A stretch of 64,000 bases of DNA from Lachnospiraceae bacterium (GTDB lineage Bacteria; Bacillota; Clostridia; Lachnospirales; Lachnospiraceae), in the NCBI GenBank assembly GCA_017521605.1, contig JAFXCD010000005.1, forward strand, positions 1 through 64,000, read 5' to 3'. Made by a program: the position numbers and the translations under genes. The first letter of the stretch is position 1; each line of letters opens with the position of its first letter. The notes below the pieces were generated by a model. It had not been told where the DNA came from and made no database searches. It saw nothing but the letters and a program-made list of their open reading frames with translations. Below, piece by piece: positions 1-7,961 of the stretch.

Positions 1-2
1 CC

Positions 3-1112
3 CTCTTGCAGGGGCAACTCGGGCATGTTATGATGAAGAAGAACTACAATCCGGATATCAAGCGTTTCATCAACCAGGATATCCTGACCGGAAGCCTTGA
101 CAACAGCCAGAGCCTGAACCGCTACAGCTACGTACAGGGCAACCCGGTAAGCTACACAGACCCCTTCGGTTTATCACCGGTAAATGGCCTGTTTAGCAAC
201 ACCAACGATATCCATACTACCCTCACCGTACTGGGCTTTACCCCGGGACCGGGAGGCGTGGTTGCCGATTTGTTGGATGCGGGAATTTATCTGGTGGAGG
301 GCGACCTAAGCGGAACTGCACTGGCATTCCTGGCAGTATTCTGCGGCAGCGCAGCCCTTACCGGCAAAGCTGCAAAGGCAGGAAAAGCCATGAACAAGGC
401 CAACAAGCTGTCCAACACATCCCAGCTGGTAAACAGAGCCTCCGACATGATGTCAGCCGGCAACAGCTTCATGCGGGCTGCCATGAACGGCTCCGACGCC
501 ACCCAGGTGGTAAAGGCCGCAAAACAGGGAAGAGTGATTGACAAGCTGAAAAGTGCTGTGACGAGCGCCGCTAATAAGCTTAACCCCAAAACCATCAGCA
601 AAGTGGAATTGGATGACCACATACGCTTAGTCTCCCAAGGAACACCTAGTGGAAGCATGAGGTATAATTTGCAGTTCTTTGGTGGTGGTTCGACAAAGGG
701 GAAAGGCATAAAGACCAGCTTTGGGAAAACAAGTGGAAAAGCATACCAGAGTGGTAGTACTTCCGAAGTATTTTACAGAACCATGAGTCAAGCAGATTAT
801 GAATATTTAACAGAGACAAGAATATTGCGAGCTACAGGAGAAACTTGTATTTCACCAACAAAATCATTTTCTAGTAATTACGATGGTGTTATGGTGAGAT
901 TTGAATTAGAAAGTGGAACGACTTCTATGTTAGAGAAAATTGGATTATCAAATGGTGATAGAGCAAAATTAGCAAGAGAAATATATCCTGATATGCCATA
1001 TGTTTCTGGTATTAAGTGGACTCAAGATTATGCTTTCTTTAAAGCGGAAGGAAAGCAAATCAATATAGGACTGGATAAAGGGAAAGCACTAGAATATTTA
1101 ATAAGAACATAA
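3..1112 (+). CDS. RHS-family polymorphic toxin, C-terminal part (5' partial)
   Basis: The reading frame is open to the left window edge, so only the C-terminal ~369 residues are present. Near the start is the RHS-associated core end (YNPDIKRFINQD, then RYSYVQGNPVSYTDPFGL at nt 123-176), the usual point after which toxin tips vary. It is followed by a small hydrophobic/Ala-rich pre-toxin stretch (nt 240-420), then the junction motif RYNLQFFG at nt 661-684, and a ~130-residue tip with YRTM, ISPTKSF and QINIGL. The family is an exported or contact-delivered effector for competition between bacteria. I do not firmly recognise the tip; an ADP-ribosyltransferase-like fold (R...S-x-T pattern) is possible but weakly supported. 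Codons are GC-rich up to about nt 640 and AT-rich afterwards, as expected when tips are swapped by recombination. Confidence 0.8.
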   Translation, partial: LLQGQLGHVMMKKNYNPDIKRFINQDILTGSLDNSQSLNRYSYVQGNPVSYTDPFGLSPVNGLFSNTNDIHTTLTVLGFTPGPGGVVADLLDAGIYLVEGDLSGTALAFLAVFCGSAALTGKAAKAGKAMNKANKLSNTSQLVNRASDMMSAGNSFMRAAMNGSDATQVVKAAKQGRVIDKLKSAVTSAANKLNPKTISKVELDDHIRLVSQGTPSGSMRYNLQFFGGGSTKGKGIKTSFGKTSGKAYQSGSTSEVFYRTMSQADYEYLTETRILRATGETCISPTKSFSSNYDGVMVRFELESGTTSMLEKIGLSNGDRAKLAREIYPDMPYVSGIKWTQDYAFFKAEGKQINIGLDKGKALEYLIRT

Positions 1113-1138
1113 TTACATTTGAAAAGGTGGAGCACTAA

Positions 1139-1621
1139 ATGAGAGCTATTTCAGAGTTGATGTTAGATAAGATTTCGAAAACAGAGTTTTTGAAATTAAA
1201 TGGTGTTACTCATATAGATGAGGCTACAAAGTGTGGTTTAGAAGCAGCATATGAAAAGAGAGATGCAGAAAATGTAGAAGATTTTATTTATCTTATATTT
1301 AAGTTTGAAATTTTAAATGATAAGTATGTTGATATTTTGAACAATTTATTGGTTTCTAAATGGCATTATAAACATGAAGATATTGTTATCCTATTGCAAA
1401 AAATTTCTTCAGAAAAAAGTATAAAATACTTATATGATGCAATTGAATTACATCCAGAATATTTGGAGTGGGACGACAACTATGCATTTGAAGTAAAATG
1501 TGTGAGAGCGATATACCATATTGGAATGGAAAAATCATATTCATACTTGGAAGAATTATGTATACATCCAAATGCAGTAATAAGAGATATGGCACAGCGG
1601 CAACTTAAAAAATTGCAATAG
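1139..1621 (+). CDS. Candidate immunity protein for the RHS toxin
   Basis: This 160-residue acidic, soluble, helix-rich protein starts 26 bp after the toxin stop, with AAGGTGG ahead of the ATG. The C-terminal part (residues about 85-160: SSEKSIKYLYDAIE..., SYSYLEELCIHP..., VIRDMAQRQLKKL) has the look of HEAT-like alpha-hairpin repeats, a fold common among immunity proteins. There is no signal peptide or membrane segment, which fits a cytoplasmic neutraliser of a delivered toxin. The base composition is AT-rich like the toxin tip. The function is inferred from position immediately downstream of an RHS tip; I do not recognise a named family. Confidence 0.6.
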   Translation: MRAISELMLDKISKTEFLKLNGVTHIDEATKCGLEAAYEKRDAENVEDFIYLIFKFEILNDKYVDILNNLLVSKWHYKHEDIVILLQKISSEKSIKYLYDAIELHPEYLEWDDNYAFEVKCVRAIYHIGMEKSYSYLEELCIHPNAVIRDMAQRQLKKLQ

Positions 1622-1643
1622 AAAGATAAAGGTTTATGAGTAA

Positions 1644-1897
1644 CGAAATAAGAGGTTAATACATAGTTCAGATATTCGGGTTCAATGGGATCCTGAACGA
1701 GATATATATGGAAACCTTTAAATTATCGGTCATTACAACTTGGTTTAAGAGGAGAGGCAGTAAGAAAGTACGTTAACGAATGGATAGTAAATATTACTGA
1801 TATCACAGATTTTGTGAATGAATTAAAATGTTTAATTTTGCAAAAAAAAGATGTAACTACATTATTGCCTAAAGAAACGGTATATCAAATAAAGTAA
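1644..1897 (+). pseudogene. Remnant of a DUF4291 gene (frameshifted C-terminal part)
   Basis: No intact gene lies between 1622 and 1977. Two overlapping frames give adjoining pieces of one protein. The frame starting at 1644 gives SSDIRVQWDPERDIYGN and stops at 1719-1721. The frame from about 1715 gives PLNYRSLQLGLRGEAV, then a tail ending at 1897. Joined, these match the conserved C-terminal part of the DUF4291 family (RVQWDPERD..G..L.YRSLQLGL). Roughly the first half of a usual ~200-residue protein is missing and there is at least one frameshift. DUF4291 has no known function. It is probably debris from exchange in the toxin/immunity region. Confidence 0.7.
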
Positions 1898-1977
1898 TAT
1901 TGCTATATTAGTGGAACTCTTGAAAAGATTAAGAGAATCAGATTGTTTAATTATATTAGGATGTTATGGGGAATGTA

Positions 1978-2346
1978 ATGATGAATAATATAATTTTTGC
2001 AACCCATTTGGTTAAAGTATTGGACAAGGCAGGAATTGATGCACAGAAGAGTAAATATGTGGTTTATCCTATTTTTGAGGAAGGAAAACACTATAGTTCC
2101 ACAGATGATTTTGTAAGATTATATGTTTTCCCTAATAAGGTAAGTGAGAAAGTATTTACTTTTGAAGATATTGTGAAAAGATTTTCTGTGGTGAAACCAT
2201 GCTATCCTCTTTGGGTTAATGTTTATGTGAAAGAAGACAATATTGTGGAACTTCATACATGCATGAGATTTCGAAAGCCCAGTTTGGTTTTTAAGAATGA
2301 AACAGGAACAGAGCCGTTTAGGTTGATAGAGAGCGATAAAATATGA
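1978..2346 (+). CDS. Small protein of unknown function, possible orphan immunity protein
   Basis: A 122-residue protein. I chose the ATG at 1978 (or the adjacent ATG at 1981) because GGGGA at 1968-1972 gives normal spacing; an ATG at 1966 has a poorer site. It contains YPLWVNVYVKEDNIVELH and FRKPSLVFKNETGTEPFRL, an ordered soluble alpha/beta-looking chain without membrane segments. I do not recognise a named family. Its place after the RHS toxin, immunity gene and DUF4291 relic suggests a spare immunity gene. It overlaps the start of the next gene by 4 bp (ATGA), so the two may be co-translated, although their products look unrelated. Confidence 0.5.
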   Translation: MMNNIIFATHLVKVLDKAGIDAQKSKYVVYPIFEEGKHYSSTDDFVRLYVFPNKVSEKVFTFEDIVKRFSVVKPCYPLWVNVYVKEDNIVELHTCMRFRKPSLVFKNETGTEPFRLIESDKI

Positions 2347-3641
2347 AACAACTCAGAAAAGTAATCATTATTTTCTGCTGGCTTTTAGTGTGGGCCATAG
2401 TGAGCAGAATCATTCAAAACAAAATATTGTTGGCAGGGCCCATAGAAACACTGCAGGCTTTGGGAAGACTTGTGACTACAAGCTCTTTTTGGGATGCTTG
2501 CATAGGTACCATTCTGCGTATTGCTTTTGGGTATCTGGCAGGTATGCTTTTTGGTATCCTGTTGGCTGCTTTCAGTGCAGGAAGAAGCTGGTTGGAAGAA
2601 ATCCTGGCACCGGTGATTACCCTTATGAAGGCAGTGCCGGTGGCTTCTGTTGTGGTGATTTTCTTAATCTGGTGGGGCTCCGATTATCTGGCGGTAGCCA
2701 TCAGTTTCTTTATGGTGCTGCCCAATTTCTATCTGAATACTCTGGAAGGAATCCGCAGTACGGACAAGAAGCTACTGGAGATGGCGAAGGTATTTGTCAT
2801 GCCTGCAAGGAATCAGTTTTTCTATATTTATCGTCCTGCCTTACGTCCCTTTTGGGACAGTGCCATTAAGCTTTCCGTGGGTATGAGCTGGAAGGCAGGA
2901 GTAGCGGCAGAGGTTATAGGTATGCCTAAGTGGGCTATCGGTGAGCAGTTATATATGTCTAAAATTTATCTGGAAACGGACAAGTTATTTGCCTGGACGC
3001 TGGTAATTATCCTGCTTAGTCAGTTGTTTGAAAAGCTTTGTTTAAAGCTATGGGCGGCTTTTCAGGCCTGGGAGCCCGGCTGTATAAGCGTAGAATATGA
3101 GTCTGGGATGGAGATGGAACCTTTATGCTTAGAGGAGGTTTGGGTAAGCTTCGGAGAACAACAGGTCTTGCAGGGTATTTCTGCTACATATGAGCCAAAT
3201 AATCGATATGTATTGGATTCGCCGTCGGGCAGTGGGAAGACTACTCTGCTAAGGGTGATTGCAGGACTGACGAAGCCGGATGCCGGAAGAGTGGAAACCG
3301 GCGGACGGAAGGTGGCTATGCTATTTCAGGAAGATCGTTTGTGTGAAGAGTACTCAGCTTTAAAGAATGTGGAGCTGGTGGCAGTCAGCAGAAGTGCTGC
3401 CAAGGAGCAACTGCTGCAGCTTTTGGAGGAAGGGGATATACATAAGCCCTGTAAAGAACTGAGTGGCGGTATGAAGCGTCGTGTGGCTTTGGCCAGAGCC
3501 TTTGCGGCAGGGGCGGATATCCTGCTTTTGGACGAGCCCTATAATGGTCTGGATGAGGAAAACCGCATGCGGGTGGCTCGATATATTGAGGAAAATAGTC
3601 ATAATCGGGTGATGATTATGGCCAGTCATATTCAAGTATAG
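2343..3641 (+). CDS. Fused ABC transporter permease-ATPase (SsuC/TauC-ThiX type)
   Basis: One 432-residue chain combines two normally separate subunits. Residues 1 to ~245 form a BPD-type permease with about six membrane helices, in the style of nitrate/sulfonate/taurine or thiamine-precursor importers (EAA-loop region near residues 130-190). Residues ~260-432 form an ATPase with Walker A SPSGSGKTT (~293), signature LSGGMKRR (~374) and Walker B ILLLDEP (~393). It ends soon after the H-loop (ASHIQV), so it lacks most of the usual C-terminal part. No substrate-binding protein gene is adjacent, so the substrate is not predictable. It overlaps the upstream small gene by 4 bp. The join is in frame with no sign of an intervening stop; it may be a genuine fusion or a stop-codon loss. 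Confidence 0.8.
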   Translation: MKQLRKVIIIFCWLLVWAIVSRIIQNKILLAGPIETLQALGRLVTTSSFWDACIGTILRIAFGYLAGMLFGILLAAFSAGRSWLEEILAPVITLMKAVPVASVVVIFLIWWGSDYLAVAISFFMVLPNFYLNTLEGIRSTDKKLLEMAKVFVMPARNQFFYIYRPALRPFWDSAIKLSVGMSWKAGVAAEVIGMPKWAIGEQLYMSKIYLETDKLFAWTLVIILLSQLFEKLCLKLWAAFQAWEPGCISVEYESGMEMEPLCLEEVWVSFGEQQVLQGISATYEPNNRYVLDSPSGSGKTTLLRVIAGLTKPDAGRVETGGRKVAMLFQEDRLCEEYSALKNVELVAVSRSAAKEQLLQLLEEGDIHKPCKELSGGMKRRVALARAFAAGADILLLDEPYNGLDEENRMRVARYIEENSHNRVMIMASHIQV

Positions 3642-3693
3642 GCTTAAAATCATGTTTTTTCACGAAAATATAAGGAAAATCCCAGAAAAACAT

Positions 3694-3722
3694 TTGCAGA
3701 TTTTAAACTTATATGCTATAAT
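3694..3722 (+). promoter_or_regulatory. Promoter of tig
   Basis: TTGCAG at 3694-3699 and TATAAT at 3717-3722 are separated by 17 bp, with an extended -10 TGC at 3714-3716. This is an excellent housekeeping promoter about 130 bp ahead of tig. Confidence 0.8.
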
Positions 3723-3853
3723 CGTAAAATGACTGTGACTATGTGCCTATTCAGAGCATACATTCGTGAATAAAATAACAGCTTGGCTCTGATTAGTATA
3801 ACGTATTTAACATATATAGCCTACACAGGGGCGATGAAGGAGGAAATGTAACA

Positions 3854-5176
3854 ATGAGTTTACAGGTAGAAAAATTAGATGGCAACATGGCGAAGCTTAC
3901 TATTGAAGTGGCTGCCGAAGATTTAGAGAAGGCGATTGAAAACGCATATCAGAAGAGCAAAAACAAAATCAGCATTCCCGGTTTCCGTAAGGGTAAAGCT
4001 CCTCGTAAGATGATTGAGCAGATGTATGGTAAGGGTGTATTCCTTGAGGATGCTGCTAATGAATTAATTTCTGAAAGCTATGAAAAGGCTTTGGACGAGT
4101 GTACCGAAGATATCGTTTCATCTCCCAGAATTGATGTAATCCAGTTAGAGTCAGGTAAGCCTTTCATCTACACTGCTGAAGTTGCTTTGAAGCCTGAAGT
4201 TACCTTGGGTAAGTATAAGGGCGTAAAGATTGATAAGGTAGATATCGATGTAACAGAAGAAGAAATCGAAGCAGATATCGCGAAAGAAAGAGATAACGCA
4301 GCAAGAATTATCCCCATCACTGACAGAGCAGTTAAGGATGGTGATATGACCGTTATTGACTTCGAAGGTTTTGTAGATGGTGTTGCATTTGACGGTGGCA
4401 AGGGCGAGGATTATCCTCTGACTATCGGTTCCGGTGCATTCATTCCCGGTTTTGAAGAAGCATTAATCGGTGCGGAAATCGGTGTTGAAACAGATGTAAA
4501 TGTAACCTTCCCTGAAGATTATCAGGCAGAAGAACTGGCTGGTAAGGCTGCAGTATTTAAGTGTACCGTAAAGGAAATCAAGGAAAAAGAGCTTCCTGAA
4601 TTGGATGATGAATTTGCAAGTGAAGTATCAGAATATGATACCTTTGCTGAATATAAGGAAAGCGTAAAGGCAAAAATCGTAGATAGAAAGACCGCAGCTG
4701 CAAAGAGCGCAAAGGAAGAAGAAGTAGTGGCAGCAGTAGTTGCTGATGCTAAGATGGATATTCCTGAAGCAATGGTAGAAACTACTCAGAGACAGATGGT
4801 AGAAGAGTTTGCTCAGAGAATGCAGTCTCAGGGTATCTCTATGGAGCAGTACATGCAGTTTACCGGTATGACCCCTCAGATGCTGTTAGAGCAGATTAAG
4901 CCTCAGGCTATGAAGAGAATCCAGTCTCGTCTGGTATTGGAAGCAGTAGTAGCTGCTGAAAACATTACTGTAAGTGAAGAGGAATTCGAAGCAGAAGTAG
5001 CAAGAATGGCTGCAAGCTACATGATGGAAGCTGACAAGGTGAAGGAATTACTTGGAGAAGGCGGTAAGAAGTCAGTAATGGAAGATTTGGCAATCAACAA
5101 GGCAGTTGAATTTGTAGTTGAAAATGCTAAGGAAACAAAGGCAAAAGCAAAGAAGACAGAGGCAGATGCTGAGTAG
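3854..5176 (+). CDS. tig: Trigger factor, ribosome-associated chaperone
   Basis: This 440-residue protein is full length for the family. The N-terminal ribosome-binding domain carries the signature GFRKGKAP (residues 43-50) that contacts L23. An FKBP-type peptidyl-prolyl isomerase domain follows at about 160-245 (DGDMTVIDFEGFVDG..., IGSGAFIPGFE), then the helical cradle, ending in a Lys/Ala/Glu-rich tail. It binds nascent chains at the exit tunnel and helps early folding. The start is set by AGGAGG at about 3838-3843. It has its own promoter and a terminator, and precedes clpP and clpX as in many Firmicutes. Confidence 0.97.
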   Translation: MSLQVEKLDGNMAKLTIEVAAEDLEKAIENAYQKSKNKISIPGFRKGKAPRKMIEQMYGKGVFLEDAANELISESYEKALDECTEDIVSSPRIDVIQLESGKPFIYTAEVALKPEVTLGKYKGVKIDKVDIDVTEEEIEADIAKERDNAARIIPITDRAVKDGDMTVIDFEGFVDGVAFDGGKGEDYPLTIGSGAFIPGFEEALIGAEIGVETDVNVTFPEDYQAEELAGKAAVFKCTVKEIKEKELPELDDEFASEVSEYDTFAEYKESVKAKIVDRKTAAAKSAKEEEVVAAVVADAKMDIPEAMVETTQRQMVEEFAQRMQSQGISMEQYMQFTGMTPQMLLEQIKPQAMKRIQSRLVLEAVVAAENITVSEEEFEAEVARMAASYMMEADKVKELLGEGGKKSVMEDLAINKAVEFVVENAKETKAKAKKTEADAE

Positions 5177-5212
5177 TTTTGTCGGAGATTGTCGATAAAT
5201 AAAGAAGCGTAC

Positions 5213-5248
5213 AAACAGAGGATTAAGTTTTTCTTAAATCCTCTGTTT
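5213..5248 (+). terminator. Intrinsic terminator of tig
   Basis: Arms 5213-5227 and 5233-5248 (AAACAGAGGATT... pairing with ...AATCCTCTGTTT) form a ~15-bp stem with one bulge and a T5 loop, followed by ATTCTT. Confidence 0.75.
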
Positions 5249-5252
5249 ATTC

Positions 5253-5281
5253 TTGCAAAATTAGTTTAGGTAAGATATGAT
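5253..5281 (+). promoter_or_regulatory. Promoter of clpP
   Basis: TTGCAA at 5253-5258, a 17-bp spacer, and TATGAT at 5276-5281. It lies directly after the tig terminator and ~60 bp before clpP. I saw no CtsR-type heptad repeat (GGTCAAA) near it. Confidence 0.7.
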
Positions 5282-5340
5282 ATATAAGGAAATTGGGTAA
5301 AATTGGTACCTAATAAATGTAAGACAAAAAGGAGGCAATT

Positions 5341-5931
5341 ATGAGTTTAGTACCTTATGTCATTGAGCAAACAAGCAAGGGAGAAAGATCCTATGATATT
5401 TACTCCAGACTTTTAAAGGACAGAATTATTTTCCTGGGAGAGGAAGTAAATGAAGTGACTGCCAGTCTGGTAGTGGCACAGCTTCTGTTTTTAGAGTCTG
5501 AGGATCCGGAGAAGGATATTCATTTGTATATTAACAGCCCTGGCGGAAGTGTAACCGCAGGTATGGCTATTTATGATACCATGCAGTATATTAAGTGTGA
5601 TGTTTCTACCGTATGTATCGGTATGGCGGCCAGCATGGGTGCATTCCTTTTAGCAGGTGGTGCAAAGGGTAAGCGTTATGCTCTTCCCAATGCGGAAGTA
5701 ATGATTCACCAGCCTCTTGGCGGCACACAGGGTCAGGCCACTGAGATTGAAATTGCTGCAAAGCATATTTTAAAGACCAAAGAGAAGTTAAATCGTATTC
5801 TGGCTGAGAATACCGGAAGAGATTATGAAATCATCTGTGCAGATACAGAGCGCGATAACTGGAAGAGCGCTGAGGAAGCACGTGAGTATGGGTTGATTGA
5901 CAAGGTAATTACATCGCATGCGTCTGTATAA
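5341..5931 (+). CDS. clpP: ATP-dependent Clp protease proteolytic subunit
   Basis: A 196-residue serine peptidase of family S14, of normal length. The catalytic triad is visible: Ser98 in GMAASMGAF, His123 in VMIHQPLGG and Asp172 in TERDNW. The oxyanion region is NSPGGSV. ClpP forms a two-ring 14-mer and degrades proteins fed by ClpX or another Hsp100 unfoldase. GGAGG sits ~8 bp ahead of the ATG. clpX follows 46 bp later, so the two are probably cotranscribed from the promoter at 5253. Confidence 0.97.
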   Translation: MSLVPYVIEQTSKGERSYDIYSRLLKDRIIFLGEEVNEVTASLVVAQLLFLESEDPEKDIHLYINSPGGSVTAGMAIYDTMQYIKCDVSTVCIGMAASMGAFLLAGGAKGKRYALPNAEVMIHQPLGGTQGQATEIEIAAKHILKTKEKLNRILAENTGRDYEIICADTERDNWKSAEEAREYGLIDKVITSHASV

Positions 5932-5977
5932 ACAGAACGAATATTTAGGAAAGGGAGAGTAACGCCGGGAAAATACG

Positions 5978-7240
5978 GTGATTACCAGTAAAAAGATGGC
6001 AGGAAAAACAATAGGGAGTGATGTCCGCTGTTCCTTTTGTAATAAAACACAGAATCAGGTACGCAAGCTGATTGCGGGTCCGAATGGTGTTTATATTTGT
6101 GATGAATGTATTGAGATTTGTGAGGATATTCTGGAAGAAGAATTGGAAGAGGATGATGATTTCTCACCCTCCCATGATATTAACCTGATTAAGCCTATGG
6201 AAATCAAGAAGTTCCTGGATGAGTATGTAATCGGTCAGGAACAGGCAAAAAAGGTTTTGTCAGTAGCAGTTTATAATCATTATAAGCGTGTAATGGCTCC
6301 CAAGGATTTGGATGATGTAGAGCTTCAGAAAAGTAATATTATCATGATAGGACCTACCGGTTCCGGTAAGACCTATCTGGCTCAGACTTTGGCGAAGATT
6401 ATTAATGTACCGTTTGCCATTGCAGATGCAACTACCCTGACTGAGGCAGGATATGTAGGTGAGGACGTTGAGAATATCCTGTTAAAGCTGATTCAGGCGG
6501 CAGATTATGATATTGAAAGAGCCCAGTATGGTATTATTTACATTGACGAAATTGATAAGATTACCAAGAAGGGTGAAAATGTTTCCATTACCAGAGATGT
6601 ATCCGGTGAAGGTGTGCAGCAAGCACTGTTAAAGATAGTGGAAGGTACTGTGGCAAGCGTTCCGCCCCAAGGTGGCAGAAAGCATCCTCATCAGGAATTG
6701 CTTCAGATTGATACCACCAATATTCTGTTTATCTGTAGTGGTGCCTTCGATGGTTTGGATAAGATTATTGAATCCCGTCTGGATAGAAAGTCAATTGGTT
6801 TCAATACCGAGATTACCCAGAAATCCACCAAGGAAATCGGTGAATTATTGGCAGAGGTAACCCCACAGGATTTAGTGAAGTTCGGTTTGATTCCCGAATT
6901 TGTAGGACGTGTGCCCATTAATGTTTCTTTGCAGGGTCTGGATAAGGAAGCACTTATGAAGATTCTGAAAGAGCCTAAGAGCGCATTGATTAAGCAGTAT
7001 CAGAAGCTGTTCGATTTTGATGATGTGGAGCTGACCTTTGAGGAAGATGCAATTGAAGCCATTGCTGAGAAAGCATTGGAGAGAAAGGTTGGTGCCAGAG
7101 GATTGCGTTCTATTATGGAAAATGTTATGATGGATGTAATGTATCGGATACCTTCCGAGGAGTCCATTAAGGCATGTGTGATTACAAAGGGTGCAGTAGA
7201 GGGCATCAGTGAACCAATCGTTGTACGTGAGGAAGAATAA
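5978..7240 (+). CDS. clpX: ClpX ATPase, specificity subunit of ClpXP
   Basis: A 420-residue AAA+ unfoldase. The N-terminal zinc domain has CSFC (C18, C21) and CDEC (C41, C44). Walker A is GPTGSGKT (125-132), Walker B IIYIDEID (186-193); [15 protein letters not shown] and the C-terminal small domain follow. It recognises substrates, unfolds them and passes them into ClpP. The start is uncertain. GTG at 5978 has a GGGA 7 bp upstream; the in-frame ATG at 5996 (MAGKTIG) resembles ClpX starts in relatives but has a weak ribosome site. A terminator follows directly. Confidence 0.96.
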   Translation: MITSKKMAGKTIGSDVRCSFCNKTQNQVRKLIAGPNGVYICDECIEICEDILEEELEEDDDFSPSHDINLIKPMEIKKFLDEYVIGQEQAKKVLSVAVYNHYKRVMAPKDLDDVELQKSNIIMIGPTGSGKTYLAQTLAKIINVPFAIADATTLTEAGYVGEDVENILLKLIQAADYDIERAQYGIIYIDEIDKITKKGENVSITRDVSGEGVQQALLKIVEGTVASVPPQGGRKHPHQELLQIDTTNILFICSGAFDGLDKIIESRLDRKSIGFNTEITQKSTKEIGELLAEVTPQDLVKFGLIPEFVGRVPINVSLQGLDKEALMKILKEPKSALIKQYQKLFDFDDVELTFEEDAIEAIAEKALERKVGARGLRSIMENVMMDVMYRIPSEESIKACVITKGAVEGISEPIVVREEE

Positions 7241-7247
7241 GGTTTGT

Positions 7248-7278
7248 AAAACGCCGCCTGTAAAAGGTGGCGTTTTTT
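7248..7278 (+). terminator. Terminator between clpX and engB, abutting the engB RBS
   Basis: AAAACGCCGCC (7248-7258) pairs with GGTGGCGTTTT (7266-7276), an 11-bp stem with one G-U pair, and ends in a run of T to 7278. The engB ribosome site TAGGAGAG begins at the very next bases. Confidence 0.8.
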
Positions 7279-7290
7279 AGGAGAGAAGCT

Positions 7291-7893
7291 ATGATTATTA
7301 AGAACGTGGGATTAGAAACGGTATGTGGAGTGACCAGTAAATTACCGGAGAATACCAAGCCGGAGGTGGCCTTTGCAGGCAAAAGTAATGTGGGCAAATC
7401 ATCTTTGATTAATGCCCTTATGAATCGTAAATCCTTGGCTCGTACCAGTTCCCAGCCGGGTAAAACCCAGACCATTAATTTTTATAATGTAAATGATGCT
7501 ATCTATTTTGTGGATTTGCCGGGATACGGATATGCTCAGGCCAATGAAAAAGTAAAAGCCCAGTGGGGTAAAATGATTGAGGATTATTTGCATAAGTCCA
7601 AGCAACTGCGAGTGGTATTTTTACTGATTGATATCCGTCATAAGCCTTCAGAGAATGATTGCATTATGTATGACTGGATTTGTGATCATGGTTATAGTCC
7701 GGTGATTATAGCTACCAAGCTGGACAAAATCAATCGTAGTCAGGTACAGAAGCAGTTGAAGCTGATTCGTGAGACTTTGAACGTGGAGAAGGGAACGGTA
7801 ATGATTCCTTTTTCTGCTGCCACAAAGCAGGGCAGGGAAGAGATTTATGAAATACTGGATGGTATTCTTGAAGCAGAAGAAACACAAGAGTAA
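7291..7893 (+). CDS. engB: Ribosome biogenesis GTPase EngB (YsxC/YihA)
   Basis: A 200-residue TRAFAC GTPase needed for late 50S subunit assembly. G1 is GKSNVGKSS (30-38), G3 DLPGYGYA (75-82) and G4 TKLD (142-145). I start at ATG 7291, preceded by AGGAG at 7279-7283; an upstream in-frame GTG at 7267 falls inside the terminator stem and is not credible. The clpX-engB order is typical of Firmicutes. Expression presumably depends on read-through of the terminator at 7248-7278, since I see no good promoter in the 50-bp gap. Confidence 0.96.
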   Translation: MIIKNVGLETVCGVTSKLPENTKPEVAFAGKSNVGKSSLINALMNRKSLARTSSQPGKTQTINFYNVNDAIYFVDLPGYGYAQANEKVKAQWGKMIEDYLHKSKQLRVVFLLIDIRHKPSENDCIMYDWICDHGYSPVIIATKLDKINRSQVQKQLKLIRETLNVEKGTVMIPFSAATKQGREEIYEILDGILEAEETQE

Positions 7894-7961
7894 CAGTTAT
7901 TTTAGGTAACAATTGGTTTGAGGGGAATTACCAATTAATAATATACTAAGGAGGTTACGAA

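Noticed and set aside
5249-5340. CtsR operator before clpP
   Set aside because: I looked for tandem GGTCAAA-type heptads and did not find them; only a sigma-A type promoter is visible.
7911-7936. AATTGGT/ACCAATT hairpin before the aldo/keto reductase as a terminator
   Set aside because: Only 7 bp with a 12-nt loop and no T-run; likely incidental.
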